NCBI RefSeq assembly: GCF_013522925.1
Contig: NZ_JAAMQU010000013.1
Span: forward strand, 124,001-188,000
Length of the DNA: 64,000 nucleotides
Source of the DNA: Pseudomonas japonica
Lineage (GTDB): Bacteria; Pseudomonadota; Gammaproteobacteria; Pseudomonadales; Pseudomonadaceae
Direction of reading: 5' to 3'
Shown: in pieces, positions 17,692 to 24,834 of the stretch
Layout: every line of letters begins with the position of its first letter
Position numbering within the stretch: position 1 is the first letter of the stretch
Made by a program: the position numbers and the translations under genes
Notes under the pieces: generated by a model
Told to the model about the DNA's origin: nothing
Seen by the model: the letters and a program-made list of their open reading frames with translations, nothing else
Database searches by the model: none

Positions 17692-19752
17692 TTATTGCCC
17701 TTTCATAAGGCTAGTTTCCGCCATCACCAAGAGCTCCAGCGTCGTACTCCCATCAGATGCGCCACGCCCCTCTAATACTTGCTCTGGTTCTGGCCAAACC
17801 AAAGCCGGAACATCCGTCAATTGAATAACAGCGCCAACCGCAACCGCCGGATTGTCAAAAACATCCGTGAGTTGGGTTAACCGCTGTACTGTCTTCTGGT
17901 GATGCTCCATCCATCGATCAGCGCCGTAATAACCTTGTGATGTTGCCTCCTCAGCACGACTCAAGAGCTGCTTCGCCTCTTCAAGTCGACGCCTCACCCT
18001 CATGGCTTTAACTTCGTCGCCCTTAACACAGACGTGCTCATTGCAATTGATGCAATCCGCATGTCGTTGACATGGCGTCATCGTGTAATCATGCACGCAG
18101 AAGCCTAAATCCGTCGTGTGCGCCGTCGGAATTTTAAGCCGTGCAAACTCATCTCGTGAAATCGGCATATTTTCTGGCAACCTGGCAAGCGGACCAAACA
18201 TGAGGGTTTGATCGCCAATCGACTCACGAATTTTCGCCACCATTTGATCTGCGGTCACGTGGTCATACGCCTCGTTCTGGCGGACATCCAAGCGCCCCGA
18301 CCACTTTGCGATATCCAATTGACTCATCCCACCTGCCTGAGCAAGGGTATTCAGGTAGTGGCGGAATTGATGGGTAGAAACTCGGATTGGACTCCCGTCT
18401 GGCTCAGTAAATCCAAGGCGGTCAAAAATCGATTCAAAGCCATGCGCACTTCTCGTTCCGAGTGCTGTATTGACCTGATTTATGCTAAGTGGCTCAATGA
18501 CACAGCCAAATGTAGCTTTCGCTGAGTGTAGTTCATTACGTCTTACTACAATAAGCGCCTCAGAGAATCTGATGCCCATCTCCGCATTTAGCAGCGGGAA
18601 TCCGGCCGAAAGTAATGCTATCGCGGCCTGTTCGACATCAGTAAATTGCGCGTGTACCCGACTGCCTTTTTTAGTCAACAACACACCATTTGCCAAACAC
18701 CATAGTCTCGCAGATGAAGCCGTTCCTTCCTCCAGAAATAGCACCTGTTGAACTTCATCCATCGTTAGAAGCTCCTGGCGTCTTAGGTACTCTAACTCCT
18801 GCGGTAGATACAGTTTTTCAGGATTAAACTCGTACCATCTAGCAATACGTCGTGCGCCTTCCGTCAAACGCCTAATTTTGGCGATGGCCTCAGCGACAAC
18901 CGGAGCCATCGAGGGAATAATCCATTTAACCATTGGTTCCCCCCCCTTAGCCGGTCGCCACCGCAGGCCATAGGCATCTTTTCCGCCTGACGTTTTGTCA
19001 TGAACCTCACAGTTCTCAGCAAGCAATAACACCTCATTGATGCGGTCAGGCGCAGAACAGAGAATTGCGGCAATCGACGAAAACAGCATGTCCTTGGGTT
19101 GAGTGGCAATGTGGAACGTCATAGGAAGCGCGTCTAATACGGCTTGAGATGGCATTTTTTCGCTGCGGCGCTTGTCGAACTCGCCCCCCACTCGGACCGA
19201 GTCAAGCGGTCGCTTGATAGGACTACGCCACGAGAGTGGAACCGCTGTCAGACAGTGTTCTGACATGAACCTAGCAATCAACTCCAGCTGCGAACCCACA
19301 CGATAAGCCGTAGATCCTGTCAGCCTCTCAGCGATAACTCGCGCCGCTCGATTGAACGTTTCGCCATCCATCAGGAACGGGCTGAATCGACCGCTCTCAC
19401 GATGAGCAGCATCAAGGGCGCGAAGCGCGGTGACTCGAAACGCAGGATTCTTCGTCGGCCGCAATCCCTGCATGTAGCGGACGTACGCCTTTGCGAACGA
19501 TACAAACGGCTCAGCCATCTGAGTTGGCATGATGTCGTCTACCGTTTCTTGAGTAGAAAAATAGATGCGCACCCGCTGGTTCCCATGCCCCTTTGGCAGC
19601 GTGGTGTCGGTGACGTCCCAGGCCATTTCGTCGAAACGAAGATCGGCACCGAAAATGGTTAGTCGAGAGCGACTCATCGCGACGAACTCGCCCAGGTTTT
19701 CTGCAGCATCCCACTCTGCCTTTGGGGTGAACACCACTATTTTGTCAGGCAT
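17692..19752 (-). CDS. gmtZ: GmtZ-like integrase, tyrosine-recombinase fold with Cys-rich tail
   Basis: A 686-residue protein. Tyrosine-recombinase boxes are visible: box I Arg237 in APDRINEV, box II HQFRH (His461, Arg464), Trp484 at the usual His/Trp position (AKWSGR) and the candidate nucleophile Tyr496. A Cys/His-rich segment follows (Cys552, Cys561, Cys567, Cys570, Cys575), probably zinc-binding. About 160 residues separate box I from a second Arg-containing helix (GIRFSEAL, near 393), so the domain carries an unusual insertion or a different layout. Its start overlaps gmtY by 8 bp. Probably cooperates with the other two recombinases in integration. The name comes from memory of the trio. 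Confidence 0.75.
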   Translation of the reverse strand: MPDKIVVFTPKAEWDAAENLGEFVAMSRSRLTIFGADLRFDEMAWDVTDTTLPKGHGNQRVRIYFSTQETVDDIMPTQMAEPFVSFAKAYVRYMQGLRPTKNPAFRVTALRALDAAHRESGRFSPFLMDGETFNRAARVIAERLTGSTAYRVGSQLELIARFMSEHCLTAVPLSWRSPIKRPLDSVRVGGEFDKRRSEKMPSQAVLDALPMTFHIATQPKDMLFSSIAAILCSAPDRINEVLLLAENCEVHDKTSGGKDAYGLRWRPAKGGEPMVKWIIPSMAPVVAEAIAKIRRLTEGARRIARWYEFNPEKLYLPQELEYLRRQELLTMDEVQQVLFLEEGTASSARLWCLANGVLLTKKGSRVHAQFTDVEQAAIALLSAGFPLLNAEMGIRFSEALIVVRRNELHSAKATFGCVIEPLSINQVNTALGTRSAHGFESIFDRLGFTEPDGSPIRVSTHQFRHYLNTLAQAGGMSQLDIAKWSGRLDVRQNEAYDHVTADQMVAKIRESIGDQTLMFGPLARLPENMPISRDEFARLKIPTAHTTDLGFCVHDYTMTPCQRHADCINCNEHVCVKGDEVKAMRVRRRLEEAKQLLSRAEEATSQGYYGADRWMEHHQKTVQRLTQLTDVFDNPAVAVGAVIQLTDVPALVWPEPEQVLEGRGASDGSTTLELLVMAETSLMKGQ

Positions 19753-21307
19753 CCTTCATCTCCCCACGCCTCTCTCGAGCGAGCTGAACCACCTCGGCAA
19801 CGGCAAGAATCGTACGGTCATTTACTGTTGCGATGCGCGTGTCTACCTCGTCGATCAGACGTTCCCGTTCGGCCAGCAGGTAATTCAGCACCGTTTCATG
19901 AGGGCCATCGACCCAAGCCTGGAAGTTTCTACAGGTGTAGCAAGCGATAGGAGCCATAAAACCACACGGTCCGCTGCGGCCACAGTTTCCCATCGGCTTC
20001 ATCGTTTCATCGAATCGGGGATCGACAATGCGACTCGTCGGATCATCGCCTCGGGTTGCCGCTAACTCGCTCCCAATGACTACGCCGGCAAAAGCATGGG
20101 CAAGCGGTGCCATTCGAAGCGCCACGGCCCGATCGATTCGCTCGATAATTTCCGGCGTAGCTTTCACATAGATTCCTACATTCTGAGTGTCGCTGTGGTC
20201 GAGCAATTCAGCGATGATCAGCTCGCCATGCCCTTCTCTTGCCGCGGACGTAGCCACCGTATGTCGTAGCCGTTTAGAGCTAATCCTGATGGGCTCACCG
20301 GTCCGCTCCGAATACACCCGCAAGGCTTCAAATACCGATCTGATTCTGTTGCTAATTTCCTTAGGTGATGTGTGTTCATGAAAACCTGGACGAGCTTTTT
20401 TTGTCGTCCTCTTCTGGGGAAACAGCGGCGCTTGCGATGGATCAGGGGAGAACTCGGCGCCATCCTCAAATCGTGTGCGAACACTGCTTGCGTAATCTAT
20501 GAGCATTTTCCCGATGCTGGGGATAACAAGTCGCTCTTTGAATTGCACCCGCCGGGCCTCCGCCCCTCCCTGCTTAACCCTAGGGACCCGAAGCACATAC
20601 TCGATAGACCCATCGGTCTTCGTAACTTCCCGGATATCGCCTACCTTCAACATTGCGTATTGGATATTCCTCTGTCCCAACAGCAAACAAAGCCAGGCCA
20701 AAAGATAGTCATCCAGAGCAATCGTCCTGGCGGCAAAGGCACCGTTCAGTGCCGCTTGCGTGGCCGAGCGCTCAATGTCAGTAAGCGGTCCTTTGAGCGG
20801 GTCCATCGTCAGGACTGCAGTGCCCTTGCGGTTCCCTTTGAGGCGGATACTTTTCAGAAAGCGCACGGCAGATTTCGTCACGCCAGGGACGCCCAAACCG
20901 TCCCATTTTTTGAAAAAGGCGCTCAAGGCTCCCAGCTTCCACTCGGTTTCCGATGTCAGGGAAGCTCGAAAGCTAGCGAGCAGCGGCGCATCGATGATAC
21001 TGACGGGCTGACCCTGAGCAGCCGATATCGATTCCAGCAATCGCCTAAAATGGCCAAACAGGTTGACAACAGTCATCGCTTCAGCATTCTCGGCATACCA
21101 AATCAAGGGAAATTTCGTAGCCGCGATTAACTCATCTGTCGCACATTCCCTCAGTCTCTCGAAATTCACACTGATTGGTTGGAGACCATCATGGAACGTC
21201 CAACGTTCGGCACTTGGATCGAAAACTGCCCCGCTGCGCGCCCTCACTGTGGTTGGCAGGCTCAGATAATTCGACGATTGACAGGTAATCGCGAGATTTT
21301 CAGTCAT
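19745..21307 (-). CDS. gmtY: GmtY-like tyrosine recombinase with Cys-rich tail
   Basis: 520 residues from the ATG at 21307, which overlaps the upstream stop by 8 bp, the same overlap as with gmtZ; a GTG at 21319 is less likely. Recombinase boxes: Arg213 (GQRN), Arg348-His349 (LRHT), His371 (LLDHSD) and Tyr380 (GIYV). The first box II His is Lys345 here. After the catalytic domain comes CGRSGPCGF...ACYTCRNFQAW (Cys442, 448, 456, 459), a probable zinc knuckle typical of this subfamily. It is the second gene of the operon. Confidence 0.78.
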   Translation of the reverse strand: MTENLAITCQSSNYLSLPTTVRARSGAVFDPSAERWTFHDGLQPISVNFERLRECATDELIAATKFPLIWYAENAEAMTVVNLFGHFRRLLESISAAQGQPVSIIDAPLLASFRASLTSETEWKLGALSAFFKKWDGLGVPGVTKSAVRFLKSIRLKGNRKGTAVLTMDPLKGPLTDIERSATQAALNGAFAARTIALDDYLLAWLCLLLGQRNIQYAMLKVGDIREVTKTDGSIEYVLRVPRVKQGGAEARRVQFKERLVIPSIGKMLIDYASSVRTRFEDGAEFSPDPSQAPLFPQKRTTKKARPGFHEHTSPKEISNRIRSVFEALRVYSERTGEPIRISSKRLRHTVATSAAREGHGELIIAELLDHSDTQNVGIYVKATPEIIERIDRAVALRMAPLAHAFAGVVIGSELAATRGDDPTSRIVDPRFDETMKPMGNCGRSGPCGFMAPIACYTCRNFQAWVDGPHETVLNYLLAERERLIDEVDTRIATVNDRTILAVAEVVQLARERRGEMKDA

Positions 21308-22586
21308 CACTGGACTCACCCTCCACTTGCTTAGCCTGCATCGCTAGGGAGACCTGTTGAGCTTTCAGCCGGACGTGCCGGCGGGTGTAATTCACGGAGG
21401 TCTGCGAAGTCGGCGCCCATCCCATCAGGAACGAACGCATACGCTCCTCTTCGGCTTCGGGAACCTTCGAATTGTCCATTACCTCCGAGAATCGGTCGTT
21501 CCAAGTGTGGCGAAGAACATGCGGAGTTACAGTATCGAACTGACCATTAAAAGCATTCCGCAGTTCGGCGAAGATCGCGTTTACGGCACTGAGCGATAGA
21601 GGTGCGCCGGTACCCATGGCGATGAATAGAAATGGGTGACGTCTAGCGCCCTCACAGGATCGCCGTGTGCTCGTGATGTATTCGTGCGTCAGCTTGCAAA
21701 GGCCTGGGGATAACGGAATCTTTCGGTCGCGCGTCTTGACCAAAGGCTGGTCCTTTCGGGGATCCTGCGGATCATCTGCTCGCCTAGCCACCGTTAGCTG
21801 CTCCGACTGAAAGTCAATGTCGGGAATCCTTACGTTCAAAACTTCGCCACGACGCAGGCCAAGCTCGTAGAACCAACGGAATAGGAGAGCGTTTCGAATG
21901 CAAGTGCCTTCCCCTTTCCAAGGGTTCTCTGGCGATGTTGACGACGTAACGTTGAGAAGTCGCTCTACCACCTCTGGCTGAAGCCCTTCCCGCTGTCCGA
22001 TAGAATTCCGGCCCTTATGACGCGGCAGCCGTGCGTCCAGCGCATCTTTGCAGGACGTCCATTCATTCCAAAGCCGCTCTCGCTCAGTTGCCCCCAAGCG
22101 ACAGCTGACCATGTGGTATCTCACTAGCCAATCGAGATAGTTGCGGATGACCCGAATACGGTTAGCAGCGGTATGGCCCGCCACCTCCGCGTCCGCAGGT
22201 TGTCGTTGAAGAAGCCGCACACTTTCCGCAGACGTTTTGCGATGGGATTGCGGAGAAGGCGGAAGTGAACTGTGCTTCAGCTGATCCGCAACAGGCCGCC
22301 TGCAGTGCCGGACGAGTTCGTCGAGCTCGTTCAGACGAAAAACCTCGCCCTGGCGGATACGCTGCTGGATATCAATCCCGCTCGAGTCGAGGAATAGCTG
22401 CAACACCATGATTGATCGCAAGACCTGGTCAATCGTGTTGCTCGCTCTGTTGGTAGCCCGAATCTCGCTGAGCACGTAAACAGACGGCTCGAATAGGGGG
22501 GCCCCCGTGGCCAATGCAATCAGCACCGGCAACCGCTCCCCGGAAGTCAATACGAGCGTCTTTACCGCGTAGGGATTGAGGGCCAT
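21300..22586 (-). CDS. Tyrosine recombinase/integrase, first gene of the mobility operon
   Basis: 428 residues with a full catalytic set: Arg245 (GLRRGE), Lys288 region (KTRDRKIPL), HVLRH (His356, Arg359), Trp390 (MGW) and Tyr400 (NYTRRH). The N-terminal half (1-190) is the core-binding domain. It starts 127 bp inside the ssb-side boundary, as expected for an integrase beside its attachment site. The ribosome-binding site lies inside a perfect palindrome, so expression may be self-limiting. The next gene overlaps it by 8 bp. Confidence 0.92.
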   Translation of the reverse strand: MALNPYAVKTLVLTSGERLPVLIALATGAPLFEPSVYVLSEIRATNRASNTIDQVLRSIMVLQLFLDSSGIDIQQRIRQGEVFRLNELDELVRHCRRPVADQLKHSSLPPSPQSHRKTSAESVRLLQRQPADAEVAGHTAANRIRVIRNYLDWLVRYHMVSCRLGATERERLWNEWTSCKDALDARLPRHKGRNSIGQREGLQPEVVERLLNVTSSTSPENPWKGEGTCIRNALLFRWFYELGLRRGEVLNVRIPDIDFQSEQLTVARRADDPQDPRKDQPLVKTRDRKIPLSPGLCKLTHEYITSTRRSCEGARRHPFLFIAMGTGAPLSLSAVNAIFAELRNAFNGQFDTVTPHVLRHTWNDRFSEVMDNSKVPEAEEERMRSFLMGWAPTSQTSVNYTRRHVRLKAQQVSLAMQAKQVEGESSDD

Positions 22587-22587
22587 T

Positions 22588-22608
22588 TGTTTACACCTTT
22601 GAAAGGTG
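22588..22608 (-). promoter_or_regulatory. Palindrome covering the integrase ribosome-binding site
   Basis: CACCTTTGAAAGGTG (22594-22608) is a 7-1-7 perfect inverted repeat; its AAGGTG arm is the ribosome-binding site, 7 nt before the ATG. It overlaps an inverted GTAAACA motif (22588-22594). As RNA it can hide the ribosome-binding site; as DNA it could be an operator. Function is inferred. Confidence 0.55.
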
Positions 22609-22657
22609 AACGCTTAACAAATGTAGCTCCTACTCCGCAAAAATCTGTAAACAATAA

Positions 22658-22689
22658 AAAAGCGAAGCCAAATCAATGGCTTCGCTTTT
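22658..22689 (-). terminator. Terminator now serving ssb, supplied by the island
   Basis: A 12-bp perfect stem (AAAAGCGAAGCC / GGCTTCGCTTTT), 8-nt loop, then T on the - strand, 30 bp after the ssb stop. It lies inside the island boundary, so the element seems to carry a replacement terminator. Confidence 0.85.
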
Positions 22690-22712
22690 CATATTTACTG
22701 TTCTGAAAAACC

Positions 22713-22727
22713 TACACTTCAGAACGG
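22713..22727. other. Putative island attachment site, right (ssb stop region)
   Basis: TACACTTCAGAACGG includes the ssb stop codon and the last two codons (Pro-Phe) of SSB. Direct copy at 7153-7166. Integration at this point leaves the ssb coding sequence intact. Confidence 0.7.
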
Positions 22728-23231
22728 AATATCATCATCAAAGCTGTCGAAGTCATTCGACGGCTGTTGCGCCGGCTGCTGCTGGGGCGCCGGGCGGGAT
22801 TGCTGAGGCTGGGACTGCGGGCGCGGGGCCTGTTGGCGAGGCGCCGGGGCCTGGTTGTAGTCGCCACCGCCTTGTTGGTCACCCTGCGGGCGGCCACCCA
22901 GCAGCTGCATGGTGCCTTGCATGTCTACGATGATTTCCGTGGTGTAACGCTTGATACCGTCTTTTTCCCACTCGCGGGTTTGCAGCTTGCCTTCGATGTA
23001 TACCTGCGAGCCTTTACGCAGGTAGTTACCGGCGATTTCGGCAACCTTGCCGAACAGGGACACGCGGTGCCATTCGGTGCGCTCGACCTTCTGGCCGCTC
23101 TGCTTGTCGGTCCACTGCTCGCTGGTGGCCAAGCTCACGTTGGTCACCGCGTTGCCGTTGGGCAGGTAGCGTACTTCAGGATCCTGGCCGCAAGTGCCGA
23201 CCAATATAACTTTGTTAACCCCGCGGGCCAT
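22719..23231 (-). CDS. ssb: Single-stranded DNA-binding protein SSB
   Basis: 170 residues. OB-fold 1-110 (MARGVNKVILVG, then the EWHRVSLFGK motif), a Gln/Pro-rich flexible linker (about 115-158) and the acidic tip DDDIPF that recruits repair and replication proteins. It coats single-stranded DNA in replication, recombination and repair. It follows the MFS gene by 9 bp and its extreme 3' end is the island target. Length and tail are normal, so the insertion did not damage it. Confidence 0.98.
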   Translation of the reverse strand: MARGVNKVILVGTCGQDPEVRYLPNGNAVTNVSLATSEQWTDKQSGQKVERTEWHRVSLFGKVAEIAGNYLRKGSQVYIEGKLQTREWEKDGIKRYTTEIIVDMQGTMQLLGGRPQGDQQGGGDYNQAPAPRQQAPRPQSQPQQSRPAPQQQPAQQPSNDFDSFDDDIPF

Positions 23232-23240
23232 AACGTTCTC

Positions 23241-24635
23241 CTAGGCGCCGCACGTGCTCTGGCGCGGGTTTACCAGCGCGTCCAGGGCGGTGCGGTCCAA
23301 AATTTTCGTATCAAATTTGATGTAGATGGCGGCCTCATTGGCCACCACCACGGCGTCTGTCACCCCGGGGGCGGCCATCAACCGCTCGCTCAACCCGGCA
23401 TCCTTCACCGACTCGGGCGATAGCGGCAGGCGCAGGCTGGTGACATAGGGTGGTTCGCGCATAGTACCAGCAATGGCCACCCACAGCATGAGCAATACGG
23501 CGCAGCCGAGGAACACCCCGCCCAGCCCGCCATGCTGGAACATCCAGCCGCCGAGTATCCCGCCCAGCGCCGCGCCGAGGAACTGGCTGGTGGAGTACAC
23601 CCCCATGGCGGTGCCCTTTCCACCGGCTGGCGACACCTTGCTCACCAGCGACGGCAGCGAGGCCTCCAGCAGGTTGAACGCGGTGAAGAACACCACGGTG
23701 CCGATCACTAGCGCGGTCAGGCTTTGCGCGAACGCCCAGAAGTACAGCTCAGTCAGCGCCAGCACCACGATCGCCCCCACGAGGACACGCTTCATCTTGC
23801 GCTTTTTTTCGCCGTAGATAATGAACGGAACCATTGCAAAGAATGAGATGAACAACGCGGTGAGGTACACCCACCAGTGTTGTTCCTTCGGCAGCCCGGC
23901 GCGCTCTACGTAGGCCAGCGGCAGTGCGACAAAGCTGGACATCAAGATGGCGTGCAGAATGAAGATGCCCGCGTCCAGGCGCAGCAGGTCCGGGTGGCGC
24001 AAAGTAGGGCCCAGCGCCTGGCGGGCAACGCCAGATTCCCGGTGTTGCAGCACGCGGGTGGACCGCGGCACTACGAACGCGATGATCAACATGCCCACCA
24101 GCGCCAGCACGGCGGTAGCGATGAACAGGCCCTTGAGGCCGAACGCGCGGGTAAGCAATGGGCCTACTACCATGGCGACGGCGAACGACACGCCGATGCT
24201 CATGCCGATCATGGCCATGGCCTTGGTGCGGTGCTGCTCGCGGGTGAGGTCCGACAGCAAGGCCATCACGGCGGCCGATATCGCACCGGCGCCTTGCAGC
24301 ACCCGCCCGAAGATCACGCCCCAGATGGTGTCTGCCTGGGCTGCGACCACGCTGCCGATGGCGAAGATCACCAACCCGACGTAGATCACCGGCAGCCGGC
24401 CGATACGGTCGGACACCATCCCGAAGGGGATCTGCAATACCGCCTGGGTAAGGCCGTAGGCGCCGATGGCCAGGCCAATCAGCGGCAGCGTGGCACCGGG
24501 CAGGTCCATCCCGTAGGTGGCCAGTACCGGCAGCACCATGAACATGCCCAGCATGCGAAAGGCGAACACCAGCGCCAGGCCGGCGGCAGCGCGGGTTTCG
24601 CCGCCACTCATGCGTTCGCTGTGGAGATCTTGCAT
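23241..24635 (-). CDS. Major facilitator superfamily transporter
   Basis: 464 residues: a 12-helix MFS permease (about 15-395) with the loop motif DRIGRLPVIYVG between helices 2 and 3, plus a cytoplasmic C-terminal tail of about 70 residues. It is probably a drug or metabolite exporter; the substrate cannot be told. The conserved neighbourhood (ssb downstream, divergent uvrA upstream) is a standard Pseudomonas arrangement. Probably co-transcribed with ssb. Confidence 0.9.
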   Translation of the reverse strand: MQDLHSERMSGGETRAAAGLALVFAFRMLGMFMVLPVLATYGMDLPGATLPLIGLAIGAYGLTQAVLQIPFGMVSDRIGRLPVIYVGLVIFAIGSVVAAQADTIWGVIFGRVLQGAGAISAAVMALLSDLTREQHRTKAMAMIGMSIGVSFAVAMVVGPLLTRAFGLKGLFIATAVLALVGMLIIAFVVPRSTRVLQHRESGVARQALGPTLRHPDLLRLDAGIFILHAILMSSFVALPLAYVERAGLPKEQHWWVYLTALFISFFAMVPFIIYGEKKRKMKRVLVGAIVVLALTELYFWAFAQSLTALVIGTVVFFTAFNLLEASLPSLVSKVSPAGGKGTAMGVYSTSQFLGAALGGILGGWMFQHGGLGGVFLGCAVLLMLWVAIAGTMREPPYVTSLRLPLSPESVKDAGLSERLMAAPGVTDAVVVANEAAIYIKFDTKILDRTALDALVNPRQSTCGA

Positions 24636-24834
24636 GGAATTACCTCGTGTGAACCGGCCGAGATTCTACCAGTCCGATCGTGTAACGGCACATTGAGTGA
24701 CGCTATGCCACATGAACGGATCTTCATGGCTAGCGCCCCATGACCAGCCCTTGGGCTTATAAGCCGCAGGGAAGTACTGCTTCCCTGCCCTGCCCCGTAT
24801 ACTTCCGTGTTTATGCCCGCCGAGCGAGGCCGCC

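Larger units (their letters stand above)
7153..22727. mobile_element. ssb-targeted genomic island (Gamma-Mobile-Trio-like) carrying type I restriction plus anticodon nuclease
   Basis: About 15.6 kb bounded by direct copies of the ssb 3' end. Contents, all - strand: a tyrosine recombinase plus two recombinase-like proteins and a small partner next to ssb; a repeat-rich AT-rich stretch with a gmtZ remnant; an RHH regulator and an hsdRS-prrC-hsdM cargo operon. Core genes resume exactly at the ssb stop codon, and ssb, MFS, uvrA, ferritin, katA is the ordinary Pseudomonas order. The Gamma-Mobile-Trio label rests on remembered family traits and gene order, not on a search. Excision and mobility are inferred. 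Confidence 0.75.
22647..22727. repeat. Right junction unit: GTAAACA, AATAAAAAA, hairpin, ssb end
   Basis: Partner of the unit at 7094-7166: same motif order and direction, different hairpin. It fills the space between the integrase promoter and ssb. CAAAAATCTGTAAACAA (22638-22654) also matches GAAAAATCGTAAACAA at 7177-7192 at the inner left end. Confidence 0.7.

Noticed and set aside
24636..24834. LexA (SOS) box before uvrA
   Set aside because: I looked for CTG-N10-CAG in the divergent region and saw no convincing match.
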